This document shows, piece by piece, positions 1 to 13,799 of a DNA stretch of 64,000 nucleotides. The notes beneath the pieces are model-generated. The model was not told the DNA's origin. It ran no database searches and saw only the letters and a program-made list of their open reading frames with translations. The translations under genes and the position numbers were made by a program. Location of the stretch: assembly GCA_900708905.1 (NCBI GenBank), contig CAADRB010000002.1, positions 4,033,632 through 4,097,631 on the forward strand. The letters run 5' to 3'. Source of the DNA: Hymenolepis diminuta (Eukaryota > Platyhelminthes > Cestoda > Cyclophyllidea > Hymenolepididae). The first letter of the stretch is position 1; the number at the start of each line of letters is the position of its first letter.

Positions 1-1544
1 AATTCAATTTTTTTCCTAGTTAGAGTTCTTAAATTTTGAAAGAAAATAGTATTCCCAGTGTCAATAATAAATCTCCAGTTTTCTACGCGGCATAAGAAAT
101 TGTAAACTATTCATAAATAAAAGAAGTTAGTTTAACTTAAATCAACATTCAGTAGAACATAAACGGATAAAATGATTAATTATAGAGAATCCGGACGAAT
201 ATTCGGGTAAATAGGAGGCAAAATATAGAATGCTAATAAATTTTTTTACATTATATAATATTAAACATAACTAAAAGTTAGACACGACGGAAATTTATGT
301 AAAATTTAAATTTAGTTAATTCGTCAAGGAATCACGGAGGAAGATATTGTTGAACTGCAAAAAAGGTCAAAGAAAAATAAATACTTTTAATTGACAATAA
401 TAATGCTACAAGAGATTTTATTTCCCCCTCTGCCTCCTCACTATTGGGAAGCTATTTTTAACCATTTACAATTTCGTTGAAGAAGAAAATATATCAGCTT
501 AAGTCTAAGTTTATCTTCTCATAAGCACATCAACACAGTCACTGTAACACTCTGATGTAATCTGAAATTGTGTGTGAATGGAAATTCATCAGACACCGCA
601 ATTTAGCGTACGTGCATTATTTATGTATTTGGCTAATGTGCCCTATTCCAAATTACATACCGTTAATGTTTAATAGAGAAAAGGTTATGAAATTTTCTTA
701 TTCGCTTAAGAATGAGATCAAGATTTCTGCGCTTGGATTAAGAAAAAATCCATTTATCATAATTGCAGCTTCCAAAATGCTTGAATTGGGTATAATAATT
801 TCGTACTCTTTACAAGATTAAGTAGTTTTGCCTATTTTAATGGATAATTTTTAATAGAAGAACTAAACACTAACCTGATAGAAAAGAGAAGCAATGCTTT
901 ATCTTGCACTGGAAGTGCAATATCAATTCCACGTCATCGACATGTCAATCTCCTGTCATAACCACATCAGGTCAGGACATGACGAAATCAACCCCATCCA
1001 TCTATTTTTCTATTGTATGACCCGTCATACTATGCCGTATGTAACTTAGAATTTCAATAACCATCACTGACGGGTTAAATCTTCCCCGGTGAATCACAAC
1101 CTGGAAGAACTCAATTCCAAGTGCATAAATTTGGTCAAGAAATGTCTGATTACTAGACTAGCCTAGTGTGCAGTTTCAGCAATGCTACCGTATATAACCG
1201 ATACCTTATTACATGTTCCATTAAAGGATAAGTGAAGAGGATCGAGCATAAGATGCGGAAAAAGACATTCAGTCAAATGCTGTAACATATTAGATTTTTA
1301 TATTCAGTCCGTAAAATTTATTTAACTGTAACAAGTCACCATTTCATATTCTAGTATTCCTACTTCAAAAATAAAAGCTTCTCTGTTGTTTCCCTGATAG
1401 AATTCTTCTCCACGATATCTAGTTCATTAAACTTGATGATTATTTATGTCATATTATTATTATTTCTCCACAGTAACACAAAAATTTTACAAGTTCTAAT
1501 TGTGAGAAGCTACTGACATCAAATGAGTCTATTAAATACTAAAG

Positions 1545-1745
1545 TGGAGGAGATCAAAAAGATACAGAGGGCAGCGTCAATGTATTAAAGAGTCTTGCAT
1601 CAATTGATTTTTCGACTCGAGTTGTACAATACTTACTAAATGGGCAGTTCACGTTCCAAAAATCAAATTTCATGATTCGTACTCCGGATTGCATAAAATG
1701 TTTGGCTGTGACGTTCAGTGCTTATTGGCCGATATTATTTAATGA
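1545..1745 (+). repeat. dispersed repeat family A, copy 1
   Basis: This stretch aligns by eye with the reverse complement of 2530-2725 and, more weakly, with 48640-48850 on the plus strand. The best-conserved block contains 'cttactaaatgggcag' followed by 'ttcacgttccaaa'. Upstream, 'aaagagtcttgcat' matches 'aaagagtcttactt' of copy 2. No coding frame is preserved. It is probably a decayed transposable-element fragment; the class cannot be told from these copies. Confidence 0.6.
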
Positions 1746-2167
1746 GAAAGAATAGATCTTGACAATTCAACTGATATATTCTTTCAATGGCTTATAAAGC
1801 CAAATGATTATGCATGATTTTCGGCAGCTTACTAACATAACATGGCAGAGATAAGATAGATGACATAGACTATTTTTTATTCAAAAGATCAAATGGCATA
1901 ATACTTGGAGCCGAAAGGGTTAGAAATGAAGTAAATTAAATAAATTTTATAATTGAATTCAAGTATTAACATTTAAAATAAATATTGGAAAAAGCTGTAT
2001 AATTATCCGTTGTCCTGAATTTTGCACTATGAGATGGGAAATTATTTTAAGTTAACAGATGTCATCTACATTTAATGAAACAAATTCAAATACATACCCC
2101 TTGGCCTCCAAATGTATACTCGGATTAATCATTTTTAAGAGGAGTGGAGTTAAATTAGCACTTATCC

Positions 2168-2405
2168 AATCTGTAAAGCTACTCTAGGAGCCCTTTCAGT
2201 TTAGGCATAGAGGTATTCTCTCACAAAACTGGCAATCTTTCTAAAGGTTAACTGGTTACAACATTGTTTCCCAATTGAGAAATACTAAGCTTAAGTTGCA
2301 CCATGTGTATATTAGATTAAATGCAGAAGAAGTGATTAGGAGTCAAGAGATTAACCGTACTTAGAAGGGAGGGAAACAAGCATCGGCGCTGAGTTAGTGG
2401 AACCC
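2168..2405 (+). repeat. dispersed repeat family B, copy 1
   Basis: It matches 62168-62400 in the same orientation. Shared blocks include 'aaagctact', then 'ctcacaaaact', then a purine-rich 'gaagggagggaaa' segment ending near 'ctgagt', in the same order and with similar spacing. Identity is patchy, so this is an old copy. It carries no open frame or terminal structure that I can define. Confidence 0.45.
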
Positions 2406-2529
2406 GTGTTGTGATATATTCAATTAAGGTGTGCTGCTCTGTAAGGATTGTAAGCTGCGGAATTTCATGTAAGATCACTTTCCCTTTTCAACCACTGGAA
2501 ACAAAAATGACTTGAAGTGCCAAGACTGA

Positions 2530-2725
2530 CCATCGTGATTAAAATTCGATCAATAAATATTGGACATCGTAGACTAGATTTGGCTTCAATCTCGGGAATG
2601 AATAATAAACTTTGAATTTTGGAACGTGAACTATCCATTTAGTAAATATTATACAGTCCGTCTCCAAAAAAACATGTGAAGTAAGACTCTTTGATATCAT
2701 GACGCAGCTCTTAGCCTCTTTTTTC
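2530..2725 (-). repeat. dispersed repeat family A, copy 2 (inverted)
   Basis: The reverse complement matches 1545-1745, forming an imperfect inverted pair about 0.8 kb apart. Its distal part ('atggtcagtctt') is also found in the third copy at 48640-48850. The intervening sequence contains the unrelated family B repeat. It could be a single rearranged element or two independent insertions. Confidence 0.6.
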
Positions 2726-5700
2726 TCTCTGTGAAAATTTCTGATTTTTAAGAATATTATGCTCGTAAGGGAGGCAGACGCTTTCTTATGAAATTATAGG
2801 AAATGGTTCTTGGAGAATAATTAAAAAATACACATGCCGATATGAAAGTAAATAAAATTTAAAAAGAGGAAAGGATTATTAAGAATCTTGAAGGCATTCT
2901 AAGAATGAATAAATCTACAAAAAGATTTAATGCCATAAAGAAAGCAAAAATTTTAATTAAGGTATGACTGATCATTTAGGATTTCATAAACCATGAAAAC
3001 TCAGATTGAATTTATGAACATAAATAAAGTTGTTCATAATAAGATCTTCCCAAAATTGCATTTCTCTTCCTTCTCTTCCCCCTGATTTACCGCTACCTAA
3101 TTTGATAAGGGTGGAAATGAGATCAGTGTGTGCCATTAATTATAGAATCAGACTAAAAAAGTATCATCTATCCTTCTGAAACTAACCGCATGTAAATTCA
3201 CGTTCCCAGTAACCCAGTATTTGAAATATTAACTATTTTTGGATGAAATTGCTGAAAAGTGATTGTTTTCATTAAAGGATCGTACTTATTTGTTTAAAAC
3301 AGATCGTTTTTTACGAGGAGTAAATTCACGATTTTTGGTTTATCAGAGGCTGAATAAAAGAATATTCTGTGATTGTCAAATAATGTATTTTGAAATGGGG
3401 AAATTCAAACCCCAGTTTTCACAAAATTGAAGTATTTTTGTCTAGGTTTTGGAGATTACTTTTAAGCATTTCTCCCAATTAATTGATATTAAATATATCA
3501 TCAGTCTATTGTTTTGCCTAATTTCGATGCCAATGAAAGCTGGATAAACAGAAGTTAGACAATTCTTACAGAACGCCAATAGGTAATCGATAATATTAAG
3601 CCATTTATCTCATTTATTGTGAAAGAAATAGACCTCTTTAGTTCGTTAATCAAAATTGTCAATTTTGCCTGCTTTACCGCGAAAATAACAGACGAGCCAA
3701 GAAATTCCACCGGTCAATAATTATGCAAGGTGATTAAAAATAACACCCTATAAAGATTTCCACTTTTTTATACACTCAGTTATTAGACAACTACAGTTGT
3801 TAGAATACAAATTCGGTAAAGAAGAGGCGATTTGATCAACGTAAAGATCTTTAATAACTACTAATGTAAACTCAAAATTACGGGCTCTAAAATTTTTGCA
3901 ATGTCAGGTAAATGCTTAAATAAAACCTGAATTTTAAATTAATCCTTATAATATTATTTTTCTAATTTTCATTGCTTTAAAGAAATTAATAAATAACACA
4001 ATTTTGATATCTAAATTAGGAACTTACATCTCAACCGTCTTGTAACTTATAAAACACAGTAGAAAGAAACGGCTCTAAATGCCCTTTTGAGGTAGTAAAA
4101 TAGTTTAAAAATCAAATTTCCAACAGATTTTTTATACTCGCTCCATGCATACAAAAAGGGAAAATCACCATATTCCGGTTATTCATCGACGTGCCTAGTA
4201 GCTGTTCGTAACTAAATATGGGATAGCAATGATAGAATTTTTGTACCAATGAAACCCAAAATCAGAGCCTAAATGAAAAGGTTTACTTTGATTTCCCTCA
4301 TTTGAAAGCATTTGCAGAACTTAAATGTCTTTAATTTGTGGGGTAGTAGGAGCGAATTCGAGATTTTCTTTTTTCCCCTACACTGCTCAGATCGAACACA
4401 ATTTGGTAAATTGAACACTTATAATGCTTATCACTTTGCTTTCTTTACGTCAAGAATATTTTCGTTGCATTCGAGAGTAGCTCACACGCTTCATCTCTCA
4501 TACACTCGGTTATTGGATTCCCGTGCTCTTATCTAAATATATAAGACCACTTGTGGAGAAGCCATCTTTGGAATTATTAATTAACCAGAAAGCCAATCAT
4601 TTATCATATATTTAAGCATATAAATATATATTTATTTTGTCAATAAAAAACCACCTTTTGAGATATACATCTTCTCTTATCATCTTTAGTGAGTCTGAGT
4701 ATCTGTAGTTTAAATAAAAGACAACTGAGAAGTTATGAAACCTGATAAATTAATATATATCTCCAATGAAAATTAAGACTGATTAGAATTTGTCTTAATG
4801 TCAAGTTTTAGATTGAAAACAAACATCCGGTATGATGAAAAACCTTCATTTTTTGCGAAATTTGAACCATTCAGAAATTGACATTTAAAGATGCCAAAAT
4901 TCGTTTTGTTAGAAGAACATTAATAATATAGGAATATTTTTCTTTAAAAAAACATTAGCAAAGAGTTAGCAACCTTGTATTTCATTATTCTTGCACAAAT
5001 TCCCTAAAAACTGAATTTTGCAATCCAATAAAGGAAAATCGACTTAGGTTAGAATTTTCAGTCAAGATAGACCTACTATTCCAAAGATTTCCGTGACGTC
5101 ATGATTAATTTGTTCTGGCCATGACTGATTTTGTTCTTTCTGTTTTTAAGTTTTTTTAGTTAAAATAATTAAAATTTTGCAATATTGTTTAACAAGAGAA
5201 AAAAAAGAATATAATTCTAGGCTTAAGCGCTGAAAAGGAATTTCGTTTTTGCTTTGACCATGCTTTTAACATTCACAAAAATATAATGACCTCCATAACT
5301 GCATTCAAAAAAGATAGTAAATGTTTCTAGTTTCCTAAATTTTTATCTATTAAAGTTCCTGGCAAGTATCGTGTTCAATATCTGGGCCCTAACTACTAAT
5401 TTTGCTGAAAGATATTTAGATCCATATCTGTCATTGCCAAAAATAAAAGCAAAATTTTGCTGCGCTGAAAAAAATGCGGCACTTTTACAGAAGGCATGTA
5501 TTTCGGCTTGATTTAGCAACTAAACTGTGAACACGATTTCATCTAGCTAAAGCAACTATAAGCACGTACGGCACATTTTAATTTATAGATAGTCGAACAG
5601 AGTAATAGAAGAGTGAAATGTCCACATGAATGTTTTGAATGGGTGAATTTAATTAATATGATAGAATTATGCAGATTACAGTATAACATTTCCGTTTTTC

Positions 5701-8700
5701 AAACAGAAGAAACTGGCAGGATAAGTATGACGTAATTTTTATCGACCAATAGTAGTAGAAAATCGATGTGGATACAATGCAATGAAAGCAAGTTAAAGTG
5801 GGAAATTTAGGTTGCACGATTTCTCGAGTTTATTCCATCACTTTATGTTCATATATGCAGTGCCCAATTTACAGAATTTAGCTATTGTTTCCTTACTGAA
5901 TTCAGCAAACTTAGATGCCTAATCAAATACTTTAGATATATTCTGCTTTTTATAGCCGAGGTACCAACAACTTACTAAGAGCTAATATTATTTTAACAGA
6001 TCAGAGTTCTTCATTCTTTGTGGAACTGGTTTAGGATAGATCAACAGATAAATTCATTCAGCCTTTAGCTGAATTATTTTAATTCTTTAAGTGTTTGACT
6101 ATTACCTTTGTCTAAAAAGAGTAAGAAATGAGATTACGTTCTACTTCTAAATAAATAATCCTATTTCGGTTCCAAAATTATACCAGTCCGAAATGAATAT
6201 TAGTTATGAAATCAGGTTCAATTTCACTAGGAGACTGTGTAAATTTGCATTTGCAGTGAGTTGACGTATCATTCGTTTTCTTTTGACCAATTAATTTCAA
6301 CTTCAATTCTCATGTGACTTTTTCTATGGCTTTATCATTGTAATTAGCTATGAACCTTCCGTAACATGGCTGTCTGTGCTCTTTATGCCCAAATGTTCAC
6401 TCTTGTCACTCAATATTCGTTTTCAGTGGGCGGTCAGTTGTTCAGTAGGAATTTTCAATTCTCAATATAAGGTATACACAAGTGCATGAAACCTTGCAGG
6501 TGAGTGTGTGTACTCAATTCATACATTCATTGTGATAGTATCACCAATTCACTCCTGTGGATCATCGTAATTTAAAACATTCCTTGTTATTCTACTCTCA
6601 CTAACTCTTTTCCACCTTTGGAGTACTGCATAGATTTCTATTTTTCTATTAATGAGTTTTAGAGGGCTAAATTCTAAATACTTCATTCCACCAAGAGAAT
6701 AAGTCAAAATAAATTAGTAATCAAAACAGATTACAGTATTTTCTAGCAAGAAGACATGTAAGACTGAGGCTTTTGAAAAGTAAACTGAGGATTCCGTCGA
6801 GAAATTCAGCAAGTTTTTTGTTATCGATAGCCATTCATCAAAAATGTGTAATCGGGCGAAATGTGAGAGCATCTAACATCAATAATAAATCGGTTCAGCA
6901 AAGAATTTACTAGTAACATTCCGGAAGTATTTTTTATTTAAATCGGGGCCACCAAATAATCAAGCAAGTGGAAATTCTAACTCAGATCTCTCAGTAACCC
7001 CTTATCTATTTGAACTCTTGAGAACGGTTTTTAAAAATATAAAAGATAGCTTAATATGATATTAACCAAATCTTGAGTTGCGTGCAGGTATGCGAAGCAA
7101 AATTAGAGAAATATATGATGTCACTTCGGGTGTTCCCCATCCTAGACCGAAATAAAGTTGATTTAAGAGATACTCCTGTGGGAATTATTAGCATCAAATT
7201 AAAATCAAATTAACAGAAGATATAGAAGAGTTATAAAGTGTTCAAATAGATCTGGCCAAAAAATTTTGAAAATTTCTTTGATAAAAGCCAAGATAAATCA
7301 GTAAACTTAACGACCGAAAATTGAGTTTTGTGAGCTCATTTCATATTTAAACATAAGAATTATAATGAGTAATAACATTAAACATATCCGGTTAATTAGG
7401 CATTAATTATCTCATGCCATTCCGTAATTAATATCTCTATCAATAAGTAAATGATCATTAATGAAATACACTGAAATTCACAAAAACTGATAGTTAAATT
7501 AAAAGACTATGTCAAATTGTAAGTCTATTAGACATTCTTAATAGACACTGAATATTTCTAAACAATTTTCAATTAATTATTGAAAAAAAAACAAGATTAA
7601 AATACGTCAAAGCAAATTAAATTACGTAAATGCAAAGTTATTCCTATTGTAATCCAGAATTGTCACGCAAAACTGCTTCATTTGGAGTTTCATCTAAGTC
7701 TATACTAAATAAAGATAATTAAATTTACAAGGCTTTTTAGCATTTTAGGAAGCTAACGTGATTAAAATATCAAGTTGTGTCAATGATAATACAACAATAA
7801 GCTTTGTCCCTTAAGATCTATCCTGATTGGTGGAAGTTAGGTTTAATTCGTTTTATTTAAATAAGAGAAGCCAACTTGTTGAACTATTGTATATTCAGAT
7901 CTACTTCTGTCAGGTTATAAATTTAATGTTCATATTTACTACACAAGAGAACGACGCTTTTATGAAAATAATTCATCAAAATGAAAGTTGTTCAGTAATA
8001 AATGCGTTTATTTGATATTAAACAGATTTTAGGGAAATTTTGTGAGATGAAGGAGAAATAAACAAATAAATAGTCAGCGTATCTGATCCGTAGCTGAATT
8101 TTATTAAATATTTAAAAATGCTTAAATGCACATGTTATAACCTAATTTGCCTCCAAAATAGCCACAAATTCTAGAACTTAATTATAGCACGTCCTCGCTT
8201 TAATGCTTGGCTTCGATCCAAAATTATGCAAGTCAACGACTCTGTAAATTGGCATATTTTAGCAAATAAGCAAGACTTTATGAATGATTAACAATAAATC
8301 ACCTATTTAATTTTCCTTGGATAAACTTACTAATTTTACCTAACAATTCAAGAATAAAGTACTTACCGTGAAAACTCTCTGTTCTTGAAATTTGAAAGTA
8401 GAAATCCTATTGATTAAAGGACGGATTAGTTATCCTCATGAATCTTGGAACGAGAGTCGATTTTCGCCTTAATGTATACCGGCGCTGATAAATAGTGTCC
8501 AAAAGTAAACAGATGACGAAGAGGCATCGGGAACTTAAACACAGAAAATACAAAGTATTCTTGTCTAATTGTATTTTTTATACTTTTTCATTTAGTCAAA
8601 AAGACTTTAAAAGGGGATATGCAGAAAAAACTGACTTCTGCTGATGTTTCTGTAACCCTACAAAAAACCCCAATTTGAAGAGAATCTGTCAAAATAAATG

Positions 8701-9755
8701 AACCTGCAACAAACTCAACCAAGAAGATTAACTTTTTTCATCTTGATAGCGTGACTTCCAATTTGACATTTTCATTTGGTATCTAAATGAAAATACTTAG
8801 AAAACGCCAGTATAGAAAATAATCCATTTTTAGAGGAGCAGATATTTCACAATTGACTGCATAGTTTTAAAACCAGGATTCACCGATTTATCCTATTTGA
8901 GGGAGTCTTAGTAAAAATTTGATTCTATGCATTAACAAACTACAGCAGATGAAGATAAACTATACTTATGAAAACTCTAACAACATTCGTAAGTTTTAAT
9001 GTTAAATTAGCCAAAGAAACGAGTAACTTAATGCTCGAATGTTCAGAAGCTTTAATAGAATTTAGCAATTAAATTTTTGTTTAAAATTACGTTAACAGGT
9101 TGGAGACATAACTTTCAAAGTTTGGGATTAGTGATCAAGATAATGTGAATTCCCAGGAATTTCGCTCTTAAACTTGATTATAGTAAAGTTTAAATTTGAA
9201 AAGGATATATGCTAGCATGACTTAGTGCTTCAGAGTGGAAAAACATTTTATTAGTTGATAATGTGTTATCTCCCCTACTGCACTTTTACAAAAGCAACAA
9301 TCTTAAATAACAGTTTTTACCACACTTGTTTTTAAATAATTACTCTAGAAAAGCTCACTCTGAACCCACTTTAAAGAAATTCGGCAGTCTCATCGCTTTT
9401 TCCAGATTTACCACCCTCAAGACAAGCGTCCAAATTGAGTTCTTCAAATACAAATATCCGATGTTATACTCCGTCTCCTCTCAGTTATGGTGACCTTAGA
9501 AGTCTGAGGGTTGATTGGCATGCAGTTCGCCTTACTCTATTTTGGTGACTCTTGGGCCGCAGTTCCCGAGTTGCGATGGCTTTCCTTTCAGAAATATCAG
9601 ACTTTGGCAAACATTCGTTTCTTAGCCAAACTGTCACAAAATAATCAAGCTGATTCAATGAAAGAATTACTGAGTGTTCAAAAGATTGTACTTCATAATC
9701 AAAAAAAGGTTTTGCATGGTGTGATAACGGAGGAGGAATGGAAATTCATTGGCAA

Positions 9756-12700
9756 TCATAATATCTGTACACGCAGAGAGAGCCTATCAATAACATATTG
9801 GGGCATACAAAAAACAGGATTAATCTCTCTCAGAGTCTTATAGGCAGACTCTAAGGCCATCGATTTCTCAGAGCCGTTTTTGCTTTCCCCATTATCCTCA
9901 CTGCCCATGTCCGAATCTGAATTGGATTGCGATCGGGAGAGGAGAGATAGTCCGGCCAGACCAAAAAGGGTGTGGAAGGGGTCTGGATAGTTGCCAGGAC
10001 GATCGCTGATCCCACCAGTCTCGGTGTCCTGACTGGCACATATGAATTTGGCCAACTCTGCAGCGTCTATCCACATGAGGCGACCAAGAATGGTTAGGGA
10101 GGCAAGTACCCACCTACAAGTGAAAATATATAATATAAAATTTGAGTGTATTCTATAAAACGCTGATATGCTAAAAACATCTCAGCTAGTTTCAGTTAAC
10201 TGCTATTGAAATATCAAAAGGGACGGATATACCGAGATGTCATGGCCAATCTCTCCATATCATCAGTTGGTCAATCAACTCTGAACCTCACTCAGAAACC
10301 CAGGGGTCAAATCTTGAAATTCTAAGGTCATAACTTTATGATAAAATGCTGTGAACTATACGCATGAAATGAAAGTTAGACGACTGCACAGGTCCTTGTG
10401 TTTAGATTCTACTTCATGATATACATCTTTCTTGCTTCGCCATGGGCAATAAAAAATAACATATGTAAAGCCGTCCTAAATAATCCAAGCGCTTTAAAAC
10501 TGTACGCACACAAAGCTTCGACATTCAAATGATCATTCTTTAATCAAAAGGCCCAAATTTCAATACTATCCCTATGAGCCATCAAGAGACATCTACACAA
10601 CTTTTAATACTCTAACATATTTATCCAATTTTGGCTGAAAAAAAGGAAAATGGATGAACAAGACAGAACTGCGATGAATGATCCTGAACAAGTACATTCA
10701 ACATTTACAAGTTAAATCCAACCTCACTGTCATTCGTTTGAGGCTGATGAAACAAAGTTATCCCAAACCAACATTCACCAGAAATTTATCTATTGATACT
10801 AGTCGGACTGAAGATTCCCACAGAGTTGTACTCACTCCAGACATGACATGTTTGTGCGAAGAGAAAATCACACGATTACGATATAAACCTGGTTTTAGCT
10901 TGTCTCTCAAAAAAAAACAATAAAAACACACTGATAATGGTTAATTCACATAATGAAGAGCAAGCTCAGCCAAGTTCAATCAGTTTCCTTTTGCTAATAT
11001 TCATTACCATTAAAGATAAGCATCAAGCTGTTGGAATGGATGGAAATTTAACAGAGGCAGAATTAGTCATATCAGTAGCAAGAACTACTGCTAGTAATGG
11101 ATATATAGCGTTTTAAAATTAAATAACCGCATATATCCCCCTTTTATTGTGTGTTAAACGTATACACAATGCACCTTCCAGTTCTTTAACGTCAATAGAC
11201 CTGGCCAAGCGATTCTGGCACTCAATGTATATATAAATACATGCATACGTACATAAAAATGAATAAGTAATTACTTCAGTTTGGAATGCAGAAGTCAAGC
11301 CTGACTACCTCTTTTTCAGAATATTCCTTAATCTGCAATATCAGATACGGAAAACCAAGGGAAATTAGCTGTAAACAGACGTCATAAACACGATGCATCG
11401 GAAATACTAACATTACCATTCCCATTAAATAAGTTTTTAGGGAGGATCTAAGAGAAAATCATAAAGTATCGCACGTTGATGAATAAAAATGCAATAATAC
11501 GAGATAAAAAGGTGTGAACTATGTTCTTGGATGAAATTTTAAGATGTTCCGTAATATACTATTCGAAATTGGAGGTCATTCGGCAATTACAATACATCAA
11601 TACACCCATTTGATAAAGATTATTAAATAAACAATGACTACATTGCACCACAAACTTGAGAATCAAGTTATAAAATAAATGGTCAACAACGTTGTCCGTT
11701 AAAATCGTTCACGTTAAACTACGCAGCCAAGGTCGAACAAAACAAACGATATCATTACATATATCATTGAAGATTTTCCTGCCAAAGGGGACATCGACAC
11801 CAGTACCTGAACGAATTCCCAAGGGGCAAATGCAGTGATACATGCTGAATAACTGATCGTTTAGAATCATGAAGATAGTAATTGAATAAATGTCAATTAG
11901 GCATAAGTTTTCCGGACATTATTTTCGTTTCATGTTGATTGTGCTAAAATAAGAGACATCATGACGTTAGGTTGGAAGAAATATGAAACAGTGAAATCGA
12001 TGATACTTACTCTCCCAAGTTTATTAATTTCTTAGCGTTAGATAATAGTAATAAATATTACAATGACTAAAAATATTCATGAAATTGCTTGCTTTTGGAT
12101 GTAAGGAGATACAGATAAATAGTGATGGTATGACCAGATCAACTGATCAAATTGTGAACAAGATCAAAAGCATCAATGACTCGTTACTCATTATGAGAAA
12201 GTAGATAACTTAATGCGTCAGGAATCTAATAAAAGATAGTTATTATTCCGATTTCATTGTCCACTTCATTTCTTATTGAATTGGTTTGCTGTTCCCCACA
12301 TTCGAATGCTCTCCAACTACTAAAATCGGCAAGTTTTTTCTGCTGTACCAGATTCAAAAACAATAGCGGACAAGACTATTTAAAAGGATAATAACGATCT
12401 ACGCAAACATGGTAATAATTCATTTAGTTACTGCGTAACATTCATCGATAACTATCATCGCAGAATGAAATATTGTTCCGAGTGAACTTTTTCATGCACT
12501 GCCTTTGATCAAATATAAACATTGGTTAAATTCTGATTTAGAAATCATTAGCCCTCATGTAAACGGTGATTTAAACTCCCAAAAATAGTTGCCACAATTC
12601 TAGAAGTAGTAGCATCAACTTCTACGGACAGACATTGAGTTTAAGAGTATTAATATAAGTTCAGTATCTTGAAAACGACTAAAAGAGCGTCGAATATAAT

Positions 12701-13799
12701 ACCGACATTCAACTCAACGTGGAATAAGTTAATCGCCACTAGAAGATTTACTGAAAGAAGCGATGGTAGCTAATGTATCATAAAATATTAATAAATAAAT
12801 AAAAATTGTAGTATCCTGATGCTAACGAACGTCTTGCCCTCACCACTGTCGGCCTAGTACTCTATCTAGTAAAATGGTCAGATATCATGATACATCTCAT
12901 AGTTTGTTCAAGTACAGAGGTCTTCTTTCTGACTTTTCTGATTCTCACCACCATTAGTAATAAAAATACTGCTATTTCAACCATTTCAGATGAGCTATGA
13001 AGTAGAACTTACCAGGAATAACAGACATCCGGCATTTTGCCAGGTCGACCATTCAGCCCACCGCTGGGAAGCTGACGCTCAGCAAGCCACCAAGCAGCCT
13101 TGCCAATATCAAGACGTTTCAGTTGTCCTAGTAACGAGAGCGCACCGATGACGCAGTAAGCCTGTCCGGCATGCGACTCACTTCCCGGACGAGTAGCAAA
13201 CCCACCGTCAGGATTTTGACAACGGACGAGAAAGTCCACGGCCATCTGAATATCAATTCCCTCAATAGGTTGAGATATATCGCGAGTACCAGTTGGAATT
13301 ACACCCAAGAGACTGAGTGTTGCAACAGCGCAGAAACTAAACCTGGAATCAACTTCACCCCATTTATCCCCATTGAAACTACCATCTGAATTCTAAACAG
13401 AATAGAATGCCATCAAAGTATAAAACTCACCTGTAGACTGGAAATATATTCGATAACCTTCTCGCTATCAATTTGCTTGATTTCATCATAAGTTACAAGA
13501 ATTTGAATAGCACTTAGTGTGTATAAAATATGCGAATCATGATTTGGAGCAGGTGCAAATCCGCCATCAGAATTAAAACAGGATTTTACCAGATTAATTA
13601 TTCCCTCTTTGTCGTATAAATCTAATTTCTTCATTAAATCAAGAGCAGTAAGTGACCAATAAACCCCGGAGACCTTTAGATAATCTAAGGTTGGGTCATC
13701 TTTCTTTTCCATAGCTTTTAGAAATGATATATGCTTTTCAAATATTACATCTTGAGGATACTTTTCAGATAAATTTACGTCAATAACTGGACAAGTCAT
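9756..13799 (-). CDS. RABGGTB: Rab geranylgeranyltransferase subunit beta (three exons)
   Basis: Catalytic beta subunit of Rab GGTase (GGTase-II), which with the alpha subunit and Rab escort protein attaches geranylgeranyl groups to C-terminal Rab cysteines in the cytosol. Exons are 13431-13799, 13013-13392 and 9756-10113, with all phases matching, giving 368 aa (human about 331). The sequence shows the alpha-alpha barrel repeats with repeated [12 protein letters not shown] motifs, the GSESHAGQ motif, and the zinc site: Asp and Cys in PDVCYSW and His in DPFHTLFG. The C-terminus keeps NPVFCMP. The second intron is 2.9 kb and shows no internal gene. Unusually, a Ser/Asp/Glu-rich insertion of about 30 residues follows LAGLSLL. 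The start is the only Met upstream of the conserved EKH...[17 protein letters not shown] block. It is divergent from PIGN. Confidence 0.95.

Larger units (their letters stand above)
1..9755. other. gene-free AT-rich region with dispersed repeats
   Basis: No reading frame here resembles a known protein, and the short frames (for example at 570-821 and 7827-8015) have no recognisable motif or splice context. The region is AT-rich and contains degenerate interspersed repeats, listed separately at 1545-1745, 2168-2405 and 2530-2725. A short minus-strand frame near 9390-9455, just beyond the RABGGTB stop, has protein-like composition but no start, splice partner or homology that I recognise. It may be 3' UTR. 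Confidence 0.6.

Noticed and set aside
9511..9843. 110-codon plus-strand frame
   Set aside because: It overlaps the last RABGGTB exon antisense and has no homology that I recognise.
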